Numbered from the stretch's first letter, positions 43,120 to 56,474 are shown. The stretch is 64,000 nt of DNA from Tragulus kanchil (GCA_022376925.1 JAIOJX010000031.1:138898854-138962853); one strand, 5' to 3'. The notes: generated by a model from the sequence alone, not told the origin. A program made the numbers and translations.

Positions 43120-43315
43120 CCCCTACTATGTTTCAGGGGCTCTACTAGGGATCTTGCAAAAACGATACCACTTAATCCTCAGATACTCCTTGGAATAATA
43201 AGCATCCCGGGTATCATTTCATAAGTAAGGAAACAGTAACTCAGACATGTTAACTTACTTGCCAAGGCCCTATAGCAGGTGAGTTACCGAGCCTAAGGCT
43301 TTCCCATTACATCAC
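43120..43315 (+). repeat. MIR SINE (repeated at about 44233-44428)
   Basis: 'ctactatgtttcaggggctc', 'accacttaatcctcagatac' and 'gtaaggaaacagtaactcag' follow the order of a forward MIR element. Confidence 0.78.
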
Positions 43316-43877
43316 ATTTTTCTCCTTTAAGTGTGCAATACTGAGGTTGCCGGTTCTCATGGGGCCAAGAATGAGGTTAATCACTTCTATTCACAGCTCA
43401 CTGGTCAGAAGTGGTCAACAGAATACACCTAACCAAAAGGAACTCAAGAAGTGAAATAATACCATGTCCAAAAAAGACCAAAATATTTGGCAAACAGCAT
43501 TGATGACTACCTCAGTGTTTAAAGCACTAGCAGCTTGTGAAATCTGGGGTGTGTGGACTGTGCCTTTCATGGCTGAGAATGAAGTTCCCATTGACCTGGT
43601 AAGATGAGAGCCCAGAGTTCAAAGCAAATAAAAGGCAGACATAATTCCTGCCCTCAGGCATCCATGGACTGACTCTTCCATTTACTAAATATATTCGAAT
43701 GGAAGCAAACATATTTGAATTTTATAACAGGGATTTAGGCTCAGCCACCACTTCTCTTCACTGAATATTATAATCAAGCACAGCCTGAATTAAAAGCTAA
43801 CAAAAAACCATGCTTCATATCAGAAGAGTATGCCTTGACCCACCCATGGATCTTCCTGACATCCATATTTGCTAGCA
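43316..43877. other. Intergenic sequence, nothing recognised
   Basis: No gene or repeat that I can name. The 61-codon reverse frame at 43527-43712 has no known domain and occurs twice because of duplication 10. Confidence 0.45.
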
Positions 43878-46800
43878 GTCAGTTCAGTGCAGTTCAGTTG
43901 CTAAGTCATGTCTGACTCTTTACAACCTCATGAACTGTAACACACCAGGCCTCTCTGTACTTCACTATCTCCTAGAGTTTGCTCACACTCATGTCCACTC
44001 AGTCAGTGATACCAGCCAACCCATCTCTTTCTCTGTCATTCCAGCAGCTGCCTGCTTCCTTGCCAGTAAATGTTTTCCTTGGCTGCTCAGACGTGACTAA
44101 TAGGACCTGGCAGGCTTTGAGGGAAACGTTAGCTGTCTGGAGTCCAGCGCCACCCACACGTCTATCAGGATCAGAAGGAGAGACACTGTGAGGCTATAAC
44201 TGAACTGCAAAAGGGAACTCCTACTTTTTAAACCCCTACTATGTTTCAGGGGCTCTACTAGGGATCTTGCAAAAACGATACCACTTAATCCTCAGATACT
44301 CCTTGGAATAATAAGCATCCCGGGTATCATTTCATAAGTAAGGAAACAGTAACTCAGACATGTTAACTTACTTGCCAAGGCCCTATAGCAGGTGAGTTAC
44401 CGAGCCTAAGGCTTTCCCATTACATCACATTTTTCTCCTTTAAGTGTGCAATACTGAGGTTGCCGGTTCTCATGGGGCCAAGAATGAGGTTAATCACTTC
44501 TATTCACAGCTCACTGGTCAGAAGTGGTCAACAGAATACACCTAACCAAAAGGAACTCAAGAAGTGAAATAATACCATGTCCAAAAAAGACCAAAATATT
44601 TGGCAAACAGCATTGATGACTACCTCAGTGTTTAAAGCACTAGCAGCTTGTGAAATCTGGGGTGTGTGGACTGTGCCTTTCATGGCTGAGAATGAAGTTC
44701 CCATTGACCTGGTAAGATGAGAGCCCAGAGTTCAAAGCAAATAAAAGGCAGACATAATTCCTGCCCTCAGGCATCCATGGACTGACTCTTCCATTTACTA
44801 AATATATTCGAATGGAAGCAAACATATTTGAATTTTATAACAGGGATTTAGGCTCAGCCACCACTTCTCTTCACTGAATATTATAATCAAGCACAGCCTG
44901 AATTAAAAGCTAACAAAAAACCATGCTTCATATCAGAAGAGTATGCCTTGACCCACCCATGGATCTTCCTGACATCCATATTTGCTAGCAGTCAGTTCAG
45001 TGCAGTTCAGTTGCTAAGTCATGTCTGACTCTTTACAACCTCATGAACTGTAACACACCAGGCCTCTCTGTACTTCACTATCTCCTAGAGTTTGCTCACA
45101 CTCATGTCCACTCAGTCAGTGATACCAGCCAACCATCTCTTTCTCTGTCATTCTCTTGTCCATCTTCCCTCAATCTTTCCCAGCATCAGGGTCTTTTCCA
45201 ATGTGCTGGTTCTTTGCGTCACATAGCCAAAATAGTGGAGTTTCAGTTTTAGCATCAGTCCTTCTAATGAATATTCAGGGTTGTTTTCCTTTAGAATTGA
45301 GTGGTTTGATCTCCTTGCTGTTGAGACTCTTAAGGGGCTTCTCCAGCACCATAGTTTGAAGGTAACAATTCTTCAGCACTCAGCCTGCTTTATGATCCAG
45401 CTCTCACATCCATACATGACTATTGGGAAAACCGTGGCTTTGACTGTACAGACTTTTGTCAGCCAAGTAATATTTCTTTTATCTTTTTTTTAAATATATT
45501 CTTTAAGTTCATCATAGCTTTTCTTCCAAGGAGCAAGTGTCTTTTAATTTTTGTCTTTTAACTTTATGGCTGCAGTTACCATCCACAGTGACTCTGGAGC
45601 CCAAGAAAGTTAAGTCTGTGACTGTTTCCATTGTTTGACCATCTATTTTCCATGAAGTGATGAGATTGAATACCATGATCTTTGTTTTTTGAATGTTGCA
45701 TTTTAGGCCAGCTTTTTCACTCTCCTCTTTCACCTTCATCAAGAGGTTCCTTAGTTTCTCTTCACTTTCTTTTATTAGAGCGGTGTCATCTGCACATCTG
45801 AGATTATTGATGTGTCTCCCGGCAATCTTGATTCCAGTTTGTGCTTCATCCAGCCTAGCATTTTTCTTGATGTACTCTGCATATATGTTAAATAAGAAAC
45901 ATGACAGTGTACAGCCTTGACATATTCCTTTCCCAATTTGGAACCAGTCCATTGTTTCATGTCCAGTTCTCATCTTGGGTATCTTTCTATGAATGTGGTA
46001 TTAGTTCTAAAGGCTGATGGGATTGTAGTTCTTATTTTTTCTGTCTGCCTTCATTTTGTTGCAGCTTCTCCTTTGTCTTTGGATGTGGAGTATCTTTTCT
46101 TGGTGGGTTTCAGTGTCTTCTTGATGTTGTTTCTTCAGCTGCTAGTTGAGATCTTGGTGTCAAAAGCGATCATGTCTGACTCTTTACAACCTCATGAACT
46201 GTAACACACCAGGCCTCTCTGTACTTCACTATCTCCTAGAGTTTGCTCACACTCATGTCCACTCAGTCAGTGATACCAGCCAACCATCTCTTTCTCTGTC
46301 ATTCTCTTGTCCATCTTCCCTCAATCTTTCCCAGCATCAGGGTCTTTTCCAATGTGCTGGTTCTTTGCGTCACATAGCCAAAATAGTGGAGTTTCAGTTT
46401 TAGCATCAGTCCTTCTAATGAATATTCAGGGTTGTTTTCCTTTAGAATTGAGTGGTTTGATCTCCTTGCTGTTGAGACTCTTAAGGGGCTTCTCCAGCAC
46501 CATAGTTTGAAGGTAACAATTCTTCAGCACTCAGCCTGCTTTATGATCCAGCTCTCACATCCATACATGACTATTGGGAAAACCGTGGCTTTGACTGTAC
46601 AGACTTTTGTCAGCCAAGTAATATTTCTTTTATCTTTTTTTTAAATATATTCTTTAAGTTCATCATAGCTTTTCTTCCAAGGAGCAAGTGTCTTTTAATT
46701 TTTGTCTTTTAACTTTATGGCTGCAGTTACCATCCACAGTGACTCTGGAGCCCAAGAAAGTTAAGTCTGTGACTGTTTCCATTGTTTGACCATCTATTTT

Positions 46801-48390
46801 CCATGAAGTGATGAGATTGAATACCATGATCTTTGTTTTTTGAATGTTGCATTTTAGGCCAGCTTTTTCACTCTCCTCTTTCACCTTCATCAAGAGGTTC
46901 CTTAGTTTCTCTTCACTTTCTTTTATTAGAGCGGTGTCATCTGCACATCTGAGATTATTGATGTGTCTCCCGGCAATCTTGATTCCAGTTTGTGCTTCAT
47001 CCAGCCTAGCATTTTTCTTGATGTACTCTGCATATATGTTAAATAAGAAACATGACAGTGTACAGCCTTGACATATTCCTTTCCCAATTTGGAACCAGTC
47101 CATTGTTTCATGTCCAGTTCTCATCTTGGGTATCTTTCTATGAATGTGGTATTAGTTCTAAAGGCTGATGGGATTGTAGTTCTTATTTTTTCTGTCTGCC
47201 TTCATTTTGTTGCAGCTTCTCCTTTGTCTTTGGATGTGGAGTATCTTTTCTTGGTGGGTTTCAGTGTCTTCTTGATGTTGTTTCTTCAGCTGCTAGTTGA
47301 GATCTTGGTGCTCTGTCAGGAGAAGCCGAGTGCACATTCTTCTGCTCCGCCATCTCAGTCTCATCTCTCTCAAGTCCAGTTCTAACTGCTTCTTCCTGAT
47401 CTATATACTGTTTTCTCAGAGGGCAGGTAACGTGATCTGGTATTCTAATCTGTAAGCATTTTCCACAGTTATGATTCACATAGTCAAAGAAACAGAAGTA
47501 GATGTTTTTCTGGAATTCCTTTGCTTTTTCTGTGATCTAGTGGATGTCGGCAATTTGATCTCTATTTCCTTAACCTTTTCTAAATCCAGTTTGTACATCT
47601 GGAAGTTCTTAGTTAATGATTGTTGAAGCTTACCTTGAAGGATTTTGAGAATTACCTTGCTAGCACATGAAATTAGTGCAATTGTATGGTACTTTGAACA
47701 GTTTTTGGCATTGCCCTTTTACAGGATTGGAATGAAAACTGTTCTTTTCCAGTCCTGAGGCCACGGCCAAATTTGCTAGCATTTTGAGTGCCGCACTTTA
47801 GCAGCAGCATCTTTTAGTATTTGAAATAGCTCAGCTGGAATTTTGTCACCTCCACTAGCTTTGTTCGTAGTAATGCTTCCTAAGGCCCACTTGACTTCAC
47901 ACTCCAAGATGTCTGGCTCTAGGTGAATGACCACATCATCATGGTTATCCAGGTCATTGAGATCTTTTTGTGTAGTTCTTCTGTGTATTATTTCCCCCTT
48001 TTCTTAACATCTTGTGCTTCTGTTAGGTCCATACCATTTCTGTCCTTTATTGTGTCCATCTTTGCATGAAATGTTCCCTTGATATCTCTGATTTTCTTGA
48101 AGAGATCTCTAGTCTTTCCCATTCTATTGATTTCCTCTATTTGTTTGTGTCGTTCACTTAAGAAGGCTTTCTTATCTCTCTTTGTTATTCTTTGAAACTC
48201 TGCATTCAGTTGGATATATACTTCCCTTTCTTCTTTGCCTTTTGTTTCTCTTCTGTTCTTAGCTCTTTGTATGGCCTCCTCAGGCAATCACTTTGTCTTG
48301 TTGCATTTCTTTTTCTTGGGGATAGTTTTGGTCACTGCTTCCTGTACAATGTTATGAACCTCTGTCCATAGTTACTACTAATACGATTGT
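43878..48390 (-). repeat. BovB (RTE) LINE, minus strand, long but broken
   Basis: The BovB 3' end lies at 43878-44036 (and again at about 44992 by duplication 10). ORF2 RT sequence follows at 45512-45973 and 46663-47124 ('DWFQIGKGICQGCTLSCFLF', 'LRCADDTALIKESEEKLRNL', where Cys replaces the usual aromatic residue before ADD). More upstream ORF2 sequence lies at 47380-48390 ('EIYIQLN'-like region; 'MPEEAIQRAKNRRETKGKEE'). Duplication 11 repeats 1.15 kb of it. A segment of about 0.25 kb at 47122-47373 interrupts the BovB (see findings). The element has frameshifts and stops and is inactive. Confidence 0.88.
45021..47311. repeat. Tandem direct duplication, unit 1,151 bp (duplication 11)
   Basis: Bases 45021-46160 recur at 46172-47311, offset 1,151, with no difference noticed. 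Both copies contain the same BovB RT segment (153-codon frames at 45512-45973 and 46663-47124 are identical). The source begins about 116 bp before the end of duplication 10. Confidence 0.94.
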
Positions 48391-50598
48391 CCAAAAATGG
48401 ACACCCAATACTCTTAGGGTGGTTATGAATTTTTCTGCACTTGATTAAATCCCTCTTTTCACTGTTGAGGTCACAAGAGTCCCTGTTGCAGCTTTGGAAG
48501 CAATAACTGGCTTCCTACAATGAATGACAGCAATGTGGCCTGGGGCCGAGGGATGACGGCTATGTCGGGACAAGGTCATGATGCATCCAGCCTCTTATGT
48601 AACAATTCAGCAGACAGTCATTGAAAATCTGCTTTGTGTATTAATATCAGACCATACCTCTAGAAAAAGTGTAGAAAAATAGTGGCAATAGAGAACAGAG
48701 ACCAGGAGGAGCAGGGCTTGGGGGCAGTAATACTGCCCTGGAGCAGGAAGTTGAAATGAGAGCTGGTAGATGGCTCATGGTCAGAAGGGCCCAGAGAACA
48801 CTCACTTCTCTCATCTAGAGGGCCAGTGGGGTGTGGGTAGGGTGGAGCTGTTCCTTCATTCTCTCTGACACTTGGAGGGTGTGTTCTGTTCCAAGCGATT
48901 AGCCTGTGGCAACCAGGAGGGGAGATGAGACTCTGCACTGTCCCCCAGCCCATAAAGCCTGCCCCGGCCACACAGTGAAAATTACAGCTTATATTACAGG
49001 GTGCGTGTTGGGGAAGTAGCTGGAGGTTGCTGATACAATCAGAGTTCAGGTAGCTTTATTGCAAATTGTGAAATGAAATTGTGTTACCCTTGTGCCCAAA
49101 CTTGAATGAAAAATTCCCCACAAAAGAAAACAGAAAATAATGACTGGAGCTGTATTTTTTCTTCTTCTCTTTAAAATTATTGTAGCAAGCTGTAGCCAGG
49201 AATCTAGGTTTTTTGGTTTTTTTTTTTCCACTTAAGAGAGAGCAAGTTTTCCCTAGAATAAAGCAGCAGGCACTCTAAGGCCCAAAGGAAGGAAGGATGG
49301 CATTGCCACAGCAGGCCTTTAGGGCAGCAGCTTTAAAAGGGTTTCTGGAAGTCCCAGGGTACCAGAGTGACACCTCGAAGGATGTTTGTTAGTCTCTCAG
49401 TCATGCCCGACTCTTTTGTTTCTCTTCTGTTCTTAGCTCTTTGTATGGCCTCCTCAGGCAATCACTTTGTCTTGTTGCATTTCTTTTTCTTGGGGATAGT
49501 TTTGGTCACTGCTTCCTGTACAATGTTATGAACCTCTGTCCATAGTTACTACTAATACGATTGTCCAAAAATGGACACCCAATACTCTTAGGGTGGTTAT
49601 GAATTTTTCTGCACTTGATTAAATCCCTCTTTTCACTGTTGAGGTCACAAGAGTCCCTGTTGCAGCTTTGGAAGCAATAACTGGCTTCCTACAATGAATG
49701 ACAGCAATGTGGCCTGGGGCCGAGGGATGACGGCTATGTCGGGACAAGGTCATGATGCATCCAGCCTCTTATGTAACAATTCAGCAGACAGTCATTGAAA
49801 ATCTGCTTTGTGTATTAATATCAGACCATACCTCTAGAAAAAGTGTAGAAAAATAGTGGCAATAGAGAACAGAGACCAGGAGGAGCAGGGCTTGGGGGCA
49901 GTAATACTGCCCTGGAGCAGGAAGTTGAAATGAGAGCTGGTAGATGGCTCATGGTCAGAAGGGCCCAGAGAACACTCACTTCTCTCATCTAGAGGGCCAG
50001 TGGGGTGTGGGTAGGGTGGAGCTGTTCCTTCATTCTCTCTGACACTTGGAGGGTGTGTTCTGTTCCAAGCGATTAGCCTGTGGCAACCAGGAGGGGAGAT
50101 GAGACTCTGCACTGTCCCCCAGCCCATAAAGCCTGCCCCGGCCACACAGTGAAAATTACAGCTTATATTACAGGGTGCGTGTTGGGGAAGTAGCTGGAGG
50201 TTGCTGATACAATCAGAGTTCAGGTAGCTTTATTGCAAATTGTGAAATGAAATTGTGTTACCCTTGTGCCCAAACTTGAATGAAAAAATTCCCCCCCACA
50301 AAAGAAAACAGAAAACAATGACTGGAGCTGTATTTTTTCTTCTTCTCTTTAAAATTATTGTAGCAAGCTGTAGCCAGGAATCTAGGTTTTTTGGTTTTTT
50401 TTTTTCCACTTAAGAGAGAGCAAGTTTTCCCTAGAATAAAGCAGCAGGCACTCTAAGGCCCAAAGGAAGGAAGGATGGCATTGCCACAGCAGGCCTTTAG
50501 GGCAGCAGCTTTAAAAGGGGTTTCTGGAAGTCCCAGGGTACCAGAGTGACACCTCGAAGGATGTTTGTTAGTCTCTCAGTCATGCCCGACTCTTTTGA
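48241..50598. repeat. Tandem direct duplication, unit about 1,174 bp (duplication 12)
   Basis: Bases 48241-49417 recur at 49415-50598. A few homopolymer differences occur (A- and C-runs near 49110/50285; G-run near 50517). The 103-codon reverse frames at 48660 and 49834 are the same sequence. The boundary falls within BovB at one end and in a Bov-tA-like head at the other. Confidence 0.93.
48391..49380. other. Intergenic sequence, nothing recognised
   Basis: About 1 kb of low-repeat sequence, present again as the second copy of duplication 12. No gene is supported. The 103-codon reverse frame at 48660-48971 has no domain I recognise. Confidence 0.45.
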
Positions 50599-52579
50599 CC
50601 CCATGCACCATAGCCCTCCAGCCTGTTCTCTCGTCGGAATTTTCCAGGCGAGAATACCTAAATAGGATGCTTAAGGGGACACTATGGAGATCCAGGGGTC
50701 AGGACTCAGAGCCTCCACTCAGCACTACCTGCAGCACCTCTACTTTAGTCATTTAAAATATTGGGTGGGGGGGGGAGGGCAACCTTTGCTGATGGCCCAG
50801 TGGCTAACCAGACCACCTTCCCTGCCTCCTGTGAAACCTGTATGCAGGACAATAAGCAAAAGTTTGAATTAGACGTGGAGCAACGGGCTGGTTCCAAACT
50901 GGGAAAGGAGTATGTCAACACTGTATATCATCACCCTGCTTATTTAACTTATAAGCAGAGTACATCATGTGAAATGTCAGCCTGGATGAAGCCCAAGCTA
51001 GAATCACGATGGCCAGGAGAAATATCAATAACCTCAGGTATGCAGATGATACTGCTCTTATGGCAGAAAGTGAAGAGGAACTAAAGAGCCTCTTGATGAA
51101 GGTGAGAAGGGAAAGGCTACCCACTCCAGTGTTCTTGCCTGGAGAATGCCATGGCTTGTCCATGGGTCACAAAGAGTTGTAAACAAATAAACAACTTCAT
51201 TTTCACTTGCTCCTTGGAAGAAAAGATAAGACAAAACTAGACAGTATACTAAAAGGCAGAGACATCAGTTTGCTGACAAAAGTCTGCATAGTTAAAGCTA
51301 TGGTTTTCTCAATAGTCATGTATGGTTGTGACAGTTGGACCATAAAGAAGGCTGAGTGCCGAAGAACTGATTCCTTTGAAGTGTGGTGCTGGAGAAGACT
51401 CTTGAGAGTCCCTTGGACTGCAAGGAGATGAAACCCGTCAGTTCTGTACAAAGCAATGTGAGCTGTATTTTTTCTTCTTCTCTTTAAAATTATTGTAGCA
51501 AGCTGTAGCCAGGAATCTAGGTTTTTTGGTTTTTTTTTTTCCACTTAAGAGAGAGCAAGTTTTCCCTAGAATAAAGCAGCAGGCACTCTAAGGCCCAAAG
51601 GAAGGAAGGATGGCATTGCCACAGCAGGCCTTTAGGGCAGCAGCTTTAAAAGGGGTTTCTGGAAGTCCCAGGGTACCAGAGTGACACCTCGAAGGATGTT
51701 TGTTAGTCTCTCAGTCATGCCCGACTCTTTTGACCCCATGCACCATAGCCCTCCAGCCTGTTCTCTCGTCGGAATTTTCCAGGCGAGAATACCTAAATAG
51801 GATGCTTAAGGGGACACTATGGAGATCCAGGGGTCAGGACTCAGAGCCTCCACTCAGCACTACCTGCAGCACCTCTACTTTAGTCATTTAAAATATTGGG
51901 TGGGGGGGGGAGGGCAACCTTTGCTGATGGCCCAGTGGCTAACCAGACCACCTTCCCTGCCTCCTGTGAAACCTGTATGCAGGACAATAAGCAAAAGTTT
52001 GAATTAGACGTGGAGCAACGGGCTGGTTCCAAACTGGGAAAGGAGTATGTCAACACTGTATATCATCACCCTGCTTATTTAACTTATAAGCAGAGTACAT
52101 CATGTGAAATGTCAGCCTGGATGAAGCCCAAGCTAGAATCACGATGGCCAGGAGAAATATCAATAACCTCAGGTATGCAGATGATACTGCTCTTATGGCA
52201 GAAAGTGAAGAGGAACTAAAGAGCCTCTTGATGAAGGTGAGAAGGGAAAGGCTACCCACTCCAGTGTTCTTGCCTGGAGAATGCCATGGCTTGTCCATGG
52301 GTCACAAAGAGTTGTAAACAAATAAACAACTTCATTTTCACTTGCTCCTTGGAAGAAAAGATAAGACAAAACTAGACAGTATACTAAAAGGCAGAGACAT
52401 CAGTTTGCTGACAAAAGTCTGCATAGTTAAAGCTATGGTTTTCTCAATAGTCATGTATGGTTGTGACAGTTGGACCATAAAGAAGGCTGAGTGCCGAAGA
52501 ACTGATTCCTTTGAAGTGTGGTGCTGGAGAAGACTCTTGAGAGTCCCTTGGACTGCAAGGAGATGAAACCCGTCAGTTC
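50327..52579. repeat. Tandem direct duplication, unit 1,135 bp (duplication 13)
   Basis: Bases 50327-51444 recur at 51462-52579, offset 1,135, without differences that I noticed. 'agctgtattttttcttcttc' is present three times (about 49151, 50327, 51462) because the source overlaps duplication 12. Confidence 0.94.
50570..50660 (-). repeat. Bov-tA fragment, minus strand (repeated at 51705-51795)
   Basis: 'gttagtctctcagtcatgcc' and 'tttccaggcgagaatacc' mark a truncated, diverged reversed Bov-tA. Confidence 0.7.
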
Positions 52580-52870
52580 TAAATGAAATGAACCCTGAAT
52601 ATTCACTGGAAGGACTGACGCTGAAGCTGAAGCTCCGATACTTTGGCCACCTGATGCGAAGAGAGGACTCATTGGAAAAGACCCTGATGTTGGGAAAAAT
52701 AGAAGGCAAAAGGAGAAGGGGACGACAGAGGACAAGATGGTTGGATGGCATCACTAAGTCAATGGACATGAGTTTGAGCAAGCTCCAAAAGATGGTGAGG
52801 GCCAGGGAAGCCTAGTGTACCACAGTCCACGGGGTTGCAAAGAGTTGGACAAGACTGGATAACTGAATTG
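50815..52870 (+). repeat. BovB (RTE) LINE 3' half, plus strand (part duplicated)
   Basis: The RT segment with 'aggtatgcagatgatactgc' (the ADD region) is followed by ORF2 C-terminal frames at 51207-51431 and 52588-52815 ('SIVMYGCDSWTIKKAECRRT', 'NPEYSLEGLTLKLKLRYFGH', 'GRQRTRWLDGITKSMDMSLS'). The BovB 3' end closes at about 52870. A Bov-tA-like piece (51110-51175 and its copy) interrupts it. Duplication 13 repeats the middle. Removing the repeated 1,135 bp would make the LINE continuous, which supports an artefact. Confidence 0.88.
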
Positions 52871-52879
52871 AACTAAACT

Positions 52880-53040
52880 GAAATGAGTGACTAAGACTCT
52901 ATCCATTCCCAATGCAGGGGACCAGGGTTTGATTCCTAGTCAGAGAACTAGATTTCATATGCTGCAACTAAAGATTCTGTGTGACACGAGTAAGACCTGG
53001 GACAGCCAAATAAATTAATAAATATTCTTAAATATATAAA
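52880..53040 (+). repeat. CHR-type SINE fragment, plus strand
   Basis: 'caatgcaggggaccagggtt', 'gagaactagatttcatatgc' and a tail with 'gccaaataaattaataaata' fit the 3' part of a forward CHR-type element. Confidence 0.65.
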
Positions 53041-53136
53041 ATAAGAAAAATAAAAAAAATATTTTGCATCTGACTATGATTTTGTTAGATTTTTTTTGGT
53101 TTGTTTTTCTCATTTTAAAAAATTGTTTTTTATTAA

Positions 53137-53350
53137 GGAAATCCCCTGGTGGCTCAGCAGTAAAGAATCTTCCTGCAATGCAGGAGACACAAGAGATGTA
53201 GGTTCAATCCCTGGGTCACAAAGACCCTTCAGAGGAGGAGATGACAACTCACTCCAGTATTCTCGCTGGGAGAATCCCATGGACGGAGGAACCTCGTGGG
53301 TTACAGTCCATGGCATCTCAAAGAGTCAGACATCAACGACTGAGCACACA
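53137..53350 (+). repeat. Bov-tA SINE, plus strand
   Basis: It starts at 'ggaaatcccctggtggctca' and passes 'ctcactccagtattctcgct' and 'gttacagtccatggcatctc' before ending at 'actgagcacacac'. Confidence 0.85.
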
Positions 53351-56300
53351 CATGAACTGTGATGGACAAAGACGAAAAAGTAATTGTCTCTGAAAGGTAG
53401 GGGCAGAAATCGTCTACAAATGGACATGAAATACCCCATATCTTAATAAGGGTTTGGGTTACATGGATGAAGGTATTTGTCAAGATTCATCTAGTAAGAT
53501 GTGTAATATGTGTGCATTTCACTCTGTAAATTTTATCTCAAAAGAAAAAAAGGAAATGAATGTTAAACTCTAGTTGATAATATGCATGCTACAGTATTTA
53601 GGAGAGAATGTATTGATGCTTGCAATTAATTAACATTAATGCCCCCAAAACAAAGATGGGATTCCGGAGAGTAGAGTGGATAGGCAGATAGACGCGTAAT
53701 ATAATAAAACAAATAAACTGTCTGGTAGAATCTAGATCATGGGTGTACCAATGCTCACTGAAACTTCTTTGGATTTTGCTGTATATTTGTAAATTTTCAT
53801 AATACTGAGGAAAAAGTTACTTTCGTTAGATGAACATTTTGCAAACTTTGCTGATTAGAGTCCCCTGGAATATCGCTTTGAAAAGTGAAACTTATAGGGC
53901 ATTTTCTAGAAGATTCTGCTCACTAGAGTTGGGGTGGGGTTTCTGCTCTTTGCATTTGTAAGCAGCCCTCTCAAGTGAGCTCAGTGATTGGGGCAGGTTT
54001 GAGAAACATTGCCTTATATTAGCTTTCTCCTGAGAGATTGATATGGAATGCAAAAAAAAAGGACCAATGGAATGCTGAGAAAGAACAGCCTTTGGCTACC
54101 AATCAGACCAGAAACCTCACATTTACCAGGGTCATTATGAAGTGTGATGAGTTTTTGAGAAACACAAATTTGGGAAACATGCGCTCAAAGAGAAAAGACT
54201 ATTTCAGTCCATCTCTGGCTGGCCCTGTCCCTAAAATTTCCCCAAACCTATGACAAAGCTAAGTTAGGAGGATAAAATGGCCAGTCCGTCAACTACCCTC
54301 TTTCGTGGAGTTGATGCTATTTCTGCAGGAGGAAGTCTCTGGTTTTTTCCTGGGTCCCCCTAAGGCCTTAAGGAATGAAAGCCAGACTGATAAAGGAGAG
54401 ACTTACACTCCACAGGGTTTTGTGCTGTGGCCGGGCTGGGGTGGAGGCTGAGATCCAAAGCTGAGTGTGATTCAGCAGCTGCCCTCAGAGAGGCTCTGGT
54501 CCAGCTAGGGGAGCCAGAGGAGCACAGATGAACCAGGAAGTAGGCAGGACCCCCAGGTCAGTGCTGGACAGGTCCTGATGAGAAGAGAGCTGGTAAACCC
54601 TGGCCCAACCATGGGAGCATCCTGGAGTGCGTGAGACCCCACGTGTACTCAGAGCCATGGGCCACGTTGCTTTACAGGTGAGCAAAAAAGAAGAGCAGGA
54701 ACCAACCGCAGAGGGGCCTGTGCTGCTCGCTACCATGACGTCAGCCCAAGGACACAGAAAGCAGGAGTATCTGTTAGCCCAAGTGTACAAATACAGGAAA
54801 AGAAACAGAAGTCTATTCCGGAGAGGAGAGTGGATAGGCAGATAGACGCGTAATATAATAAAACAAATAAACTGTCTGGTAGAATCTAGATCATGGGTGT
54901 ACCAATGCTCACTGAAACTTCTTTGGATTTTGCTGTATATTTGTAAATTTTCATAATACTGAGGAAAAAGTTACTTTCGTTAGATGAACATTTTGCAAAC
55001 TTTGCTGATTAGAGTCCCCTGGAATATCGCTTTGAAAAGTGAAACTTATAGGGCATTTTCTAGAAGATTCTGCTCACTAGAGTTGGGGTGGGGTTTCTGC
55101 TCTTTGCATTTGTAAGCAGCCCTCTCAAGTGAGCTCAGTGATTGGGGCAGGTTTGAGAAACATTGCCTTATATTAGCTTTCTCCTGAGAGATTGATATGG
55201 AATGCAAAAAAAAAGGACCAATGGAATGCTGAGAAAGAACAGCCTTTGGCTACCAATCAGACCAGAAACCTCACATTTACCAGGGTCATTATGAAGTGTG
55301 ATGAGTTTTTGAGAAACACAAATTTGGGAAACATGCGCTCAAAGAGAAAAGACTATTTCAGTCCATCTCTGGCTGGCCCTGTCCCTAAAATTTCCCCAAA
55401 CCTATGACAAAGCTAAGTTAGGAGGATAAAATGGCCAGTCCGTCAACTACCCTCTTTCGTGGAGTTGATGCTATTTCTGCAGGAGGAAGTCTCTGGTTTT
55501 CTCCTGGGTCCCCCTAAGGCCTTAAGGAATGAAAGCCAGACTGATAAAGGAGAGACTTACACTCCACAGGGTTTTGTGCTGTGGCCGGGCTGGGGTGGAG
55601 GCTGAGATCCAAAGCTGAGTGTGATTCAGCAGCTGCCCTCAGAGAGGCTCTGGTCCAGCTAGGGGAGCCAGAGGAGCACAGATGAACCAGGAAGTAGGCA
55701 GGACCCCCAGGTCAGTGCTGGACAGGTCCTGATGAGAAGAGAGCTGGTAAACCCTGGCCCAACCATGGGAGCATCCTGGAGTGCGTGAGACCCCACGTGT
55801 ACTCAGAGCCATGGGCCACGTTGCTTTACAGGTGAGCAAAAAAGAAGAGCAGGAACCAACCGCAGAGGGGCCTGTGCTGCTCGCTACCATGACGTCAGCC
55901 CAAGGACACAGAAAGCAGGAGTATCTGTTAGCAGTGTATGTTAATACAGCGTGAAGTGTACAAAATATACAAGGAAAAAGAAACAGAAAGCAACAGTCCT
56001 CTTGGGAGGGAAGGAGGAAGAAAGAAAAACAGGGGGCTAATCTGTAATAAGTAGCTTATTTCCCAAGAGATGAAGAACCAAAGAATAAACAAGACAGAAA
56101 GAGTCACTCTGATCTTCATTTTATAACTTCTCATTGGCACACTAAACAGGTGATCTTCAAGCCCCAACCTTTGATGAAACCTGTGAAGACCTTGCAGGGA
56201 ACTACAGCACAACAGCTCTGTAATCCCCACAGCTGGCCTGGGGATGTCCTTTGCAACCTTTCAGGGGTCATCACCCCAACTACATGAGTGACCCTTTCTT

Positions 56301-56470
56301 TTTTCCATCACAAGTGCTGTGAAAGATACCATTACATCTGTTTCCATGAGCGCTACATGATTTGAAAGAAAGAAAAGTCCAAACTTAGCTTCTGCTGTCA
56401 GGGTTGGCTTTTTTCACCAGACGCTGGGTTCTAGAGACCAAGGTGAAAATCAAGTTGGTCCAAATTACTC
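53351..56470. other. Intergenic sequence with little recognised repeat
   Basis: Mostly low-repeat sequence, partly doubled by duplication 14. Frames up to 101 codons on either strand (for example 54485-54790 minus, 55928-56230 minus) have no recognisable domains. No gene is supported. Confidence 0.4.
53661..55934. repeat. Tandem direct duplication, unit 1,154 bp (duplication 14)
   Basis: Bases 53661-54782 recur at 54815-55934, offset 1,154. Differences include G/T near 53672/54826 and T/C in the T-run near 54346/55500. Copy 1 ends at 'gtatctgttagc' and continues with 'ccaagtgtacaaatacagg', a shortened version of the true continuation seen after copy 2. Confidence 0.93.
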
Positions 56471-56474
56471 TTGA

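Larger units (their letters stand above)
42920..45137. repeat. Tandem direct duplication, unit about 1,121 bp (duplication 10)
   Basis: Bases 42920-44036 recur at 44041-45137. The offset starts at 1,121 and shrinks to about 1,113 because of several small deletions within the first 60 bp of copy 2 (44080-44105). The source begins 90 bp before the end of duplication 9, so 'cagctgcctgcttccttgcc' occurs three times (41830, 42921, 44042). Confidence 0.92.
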
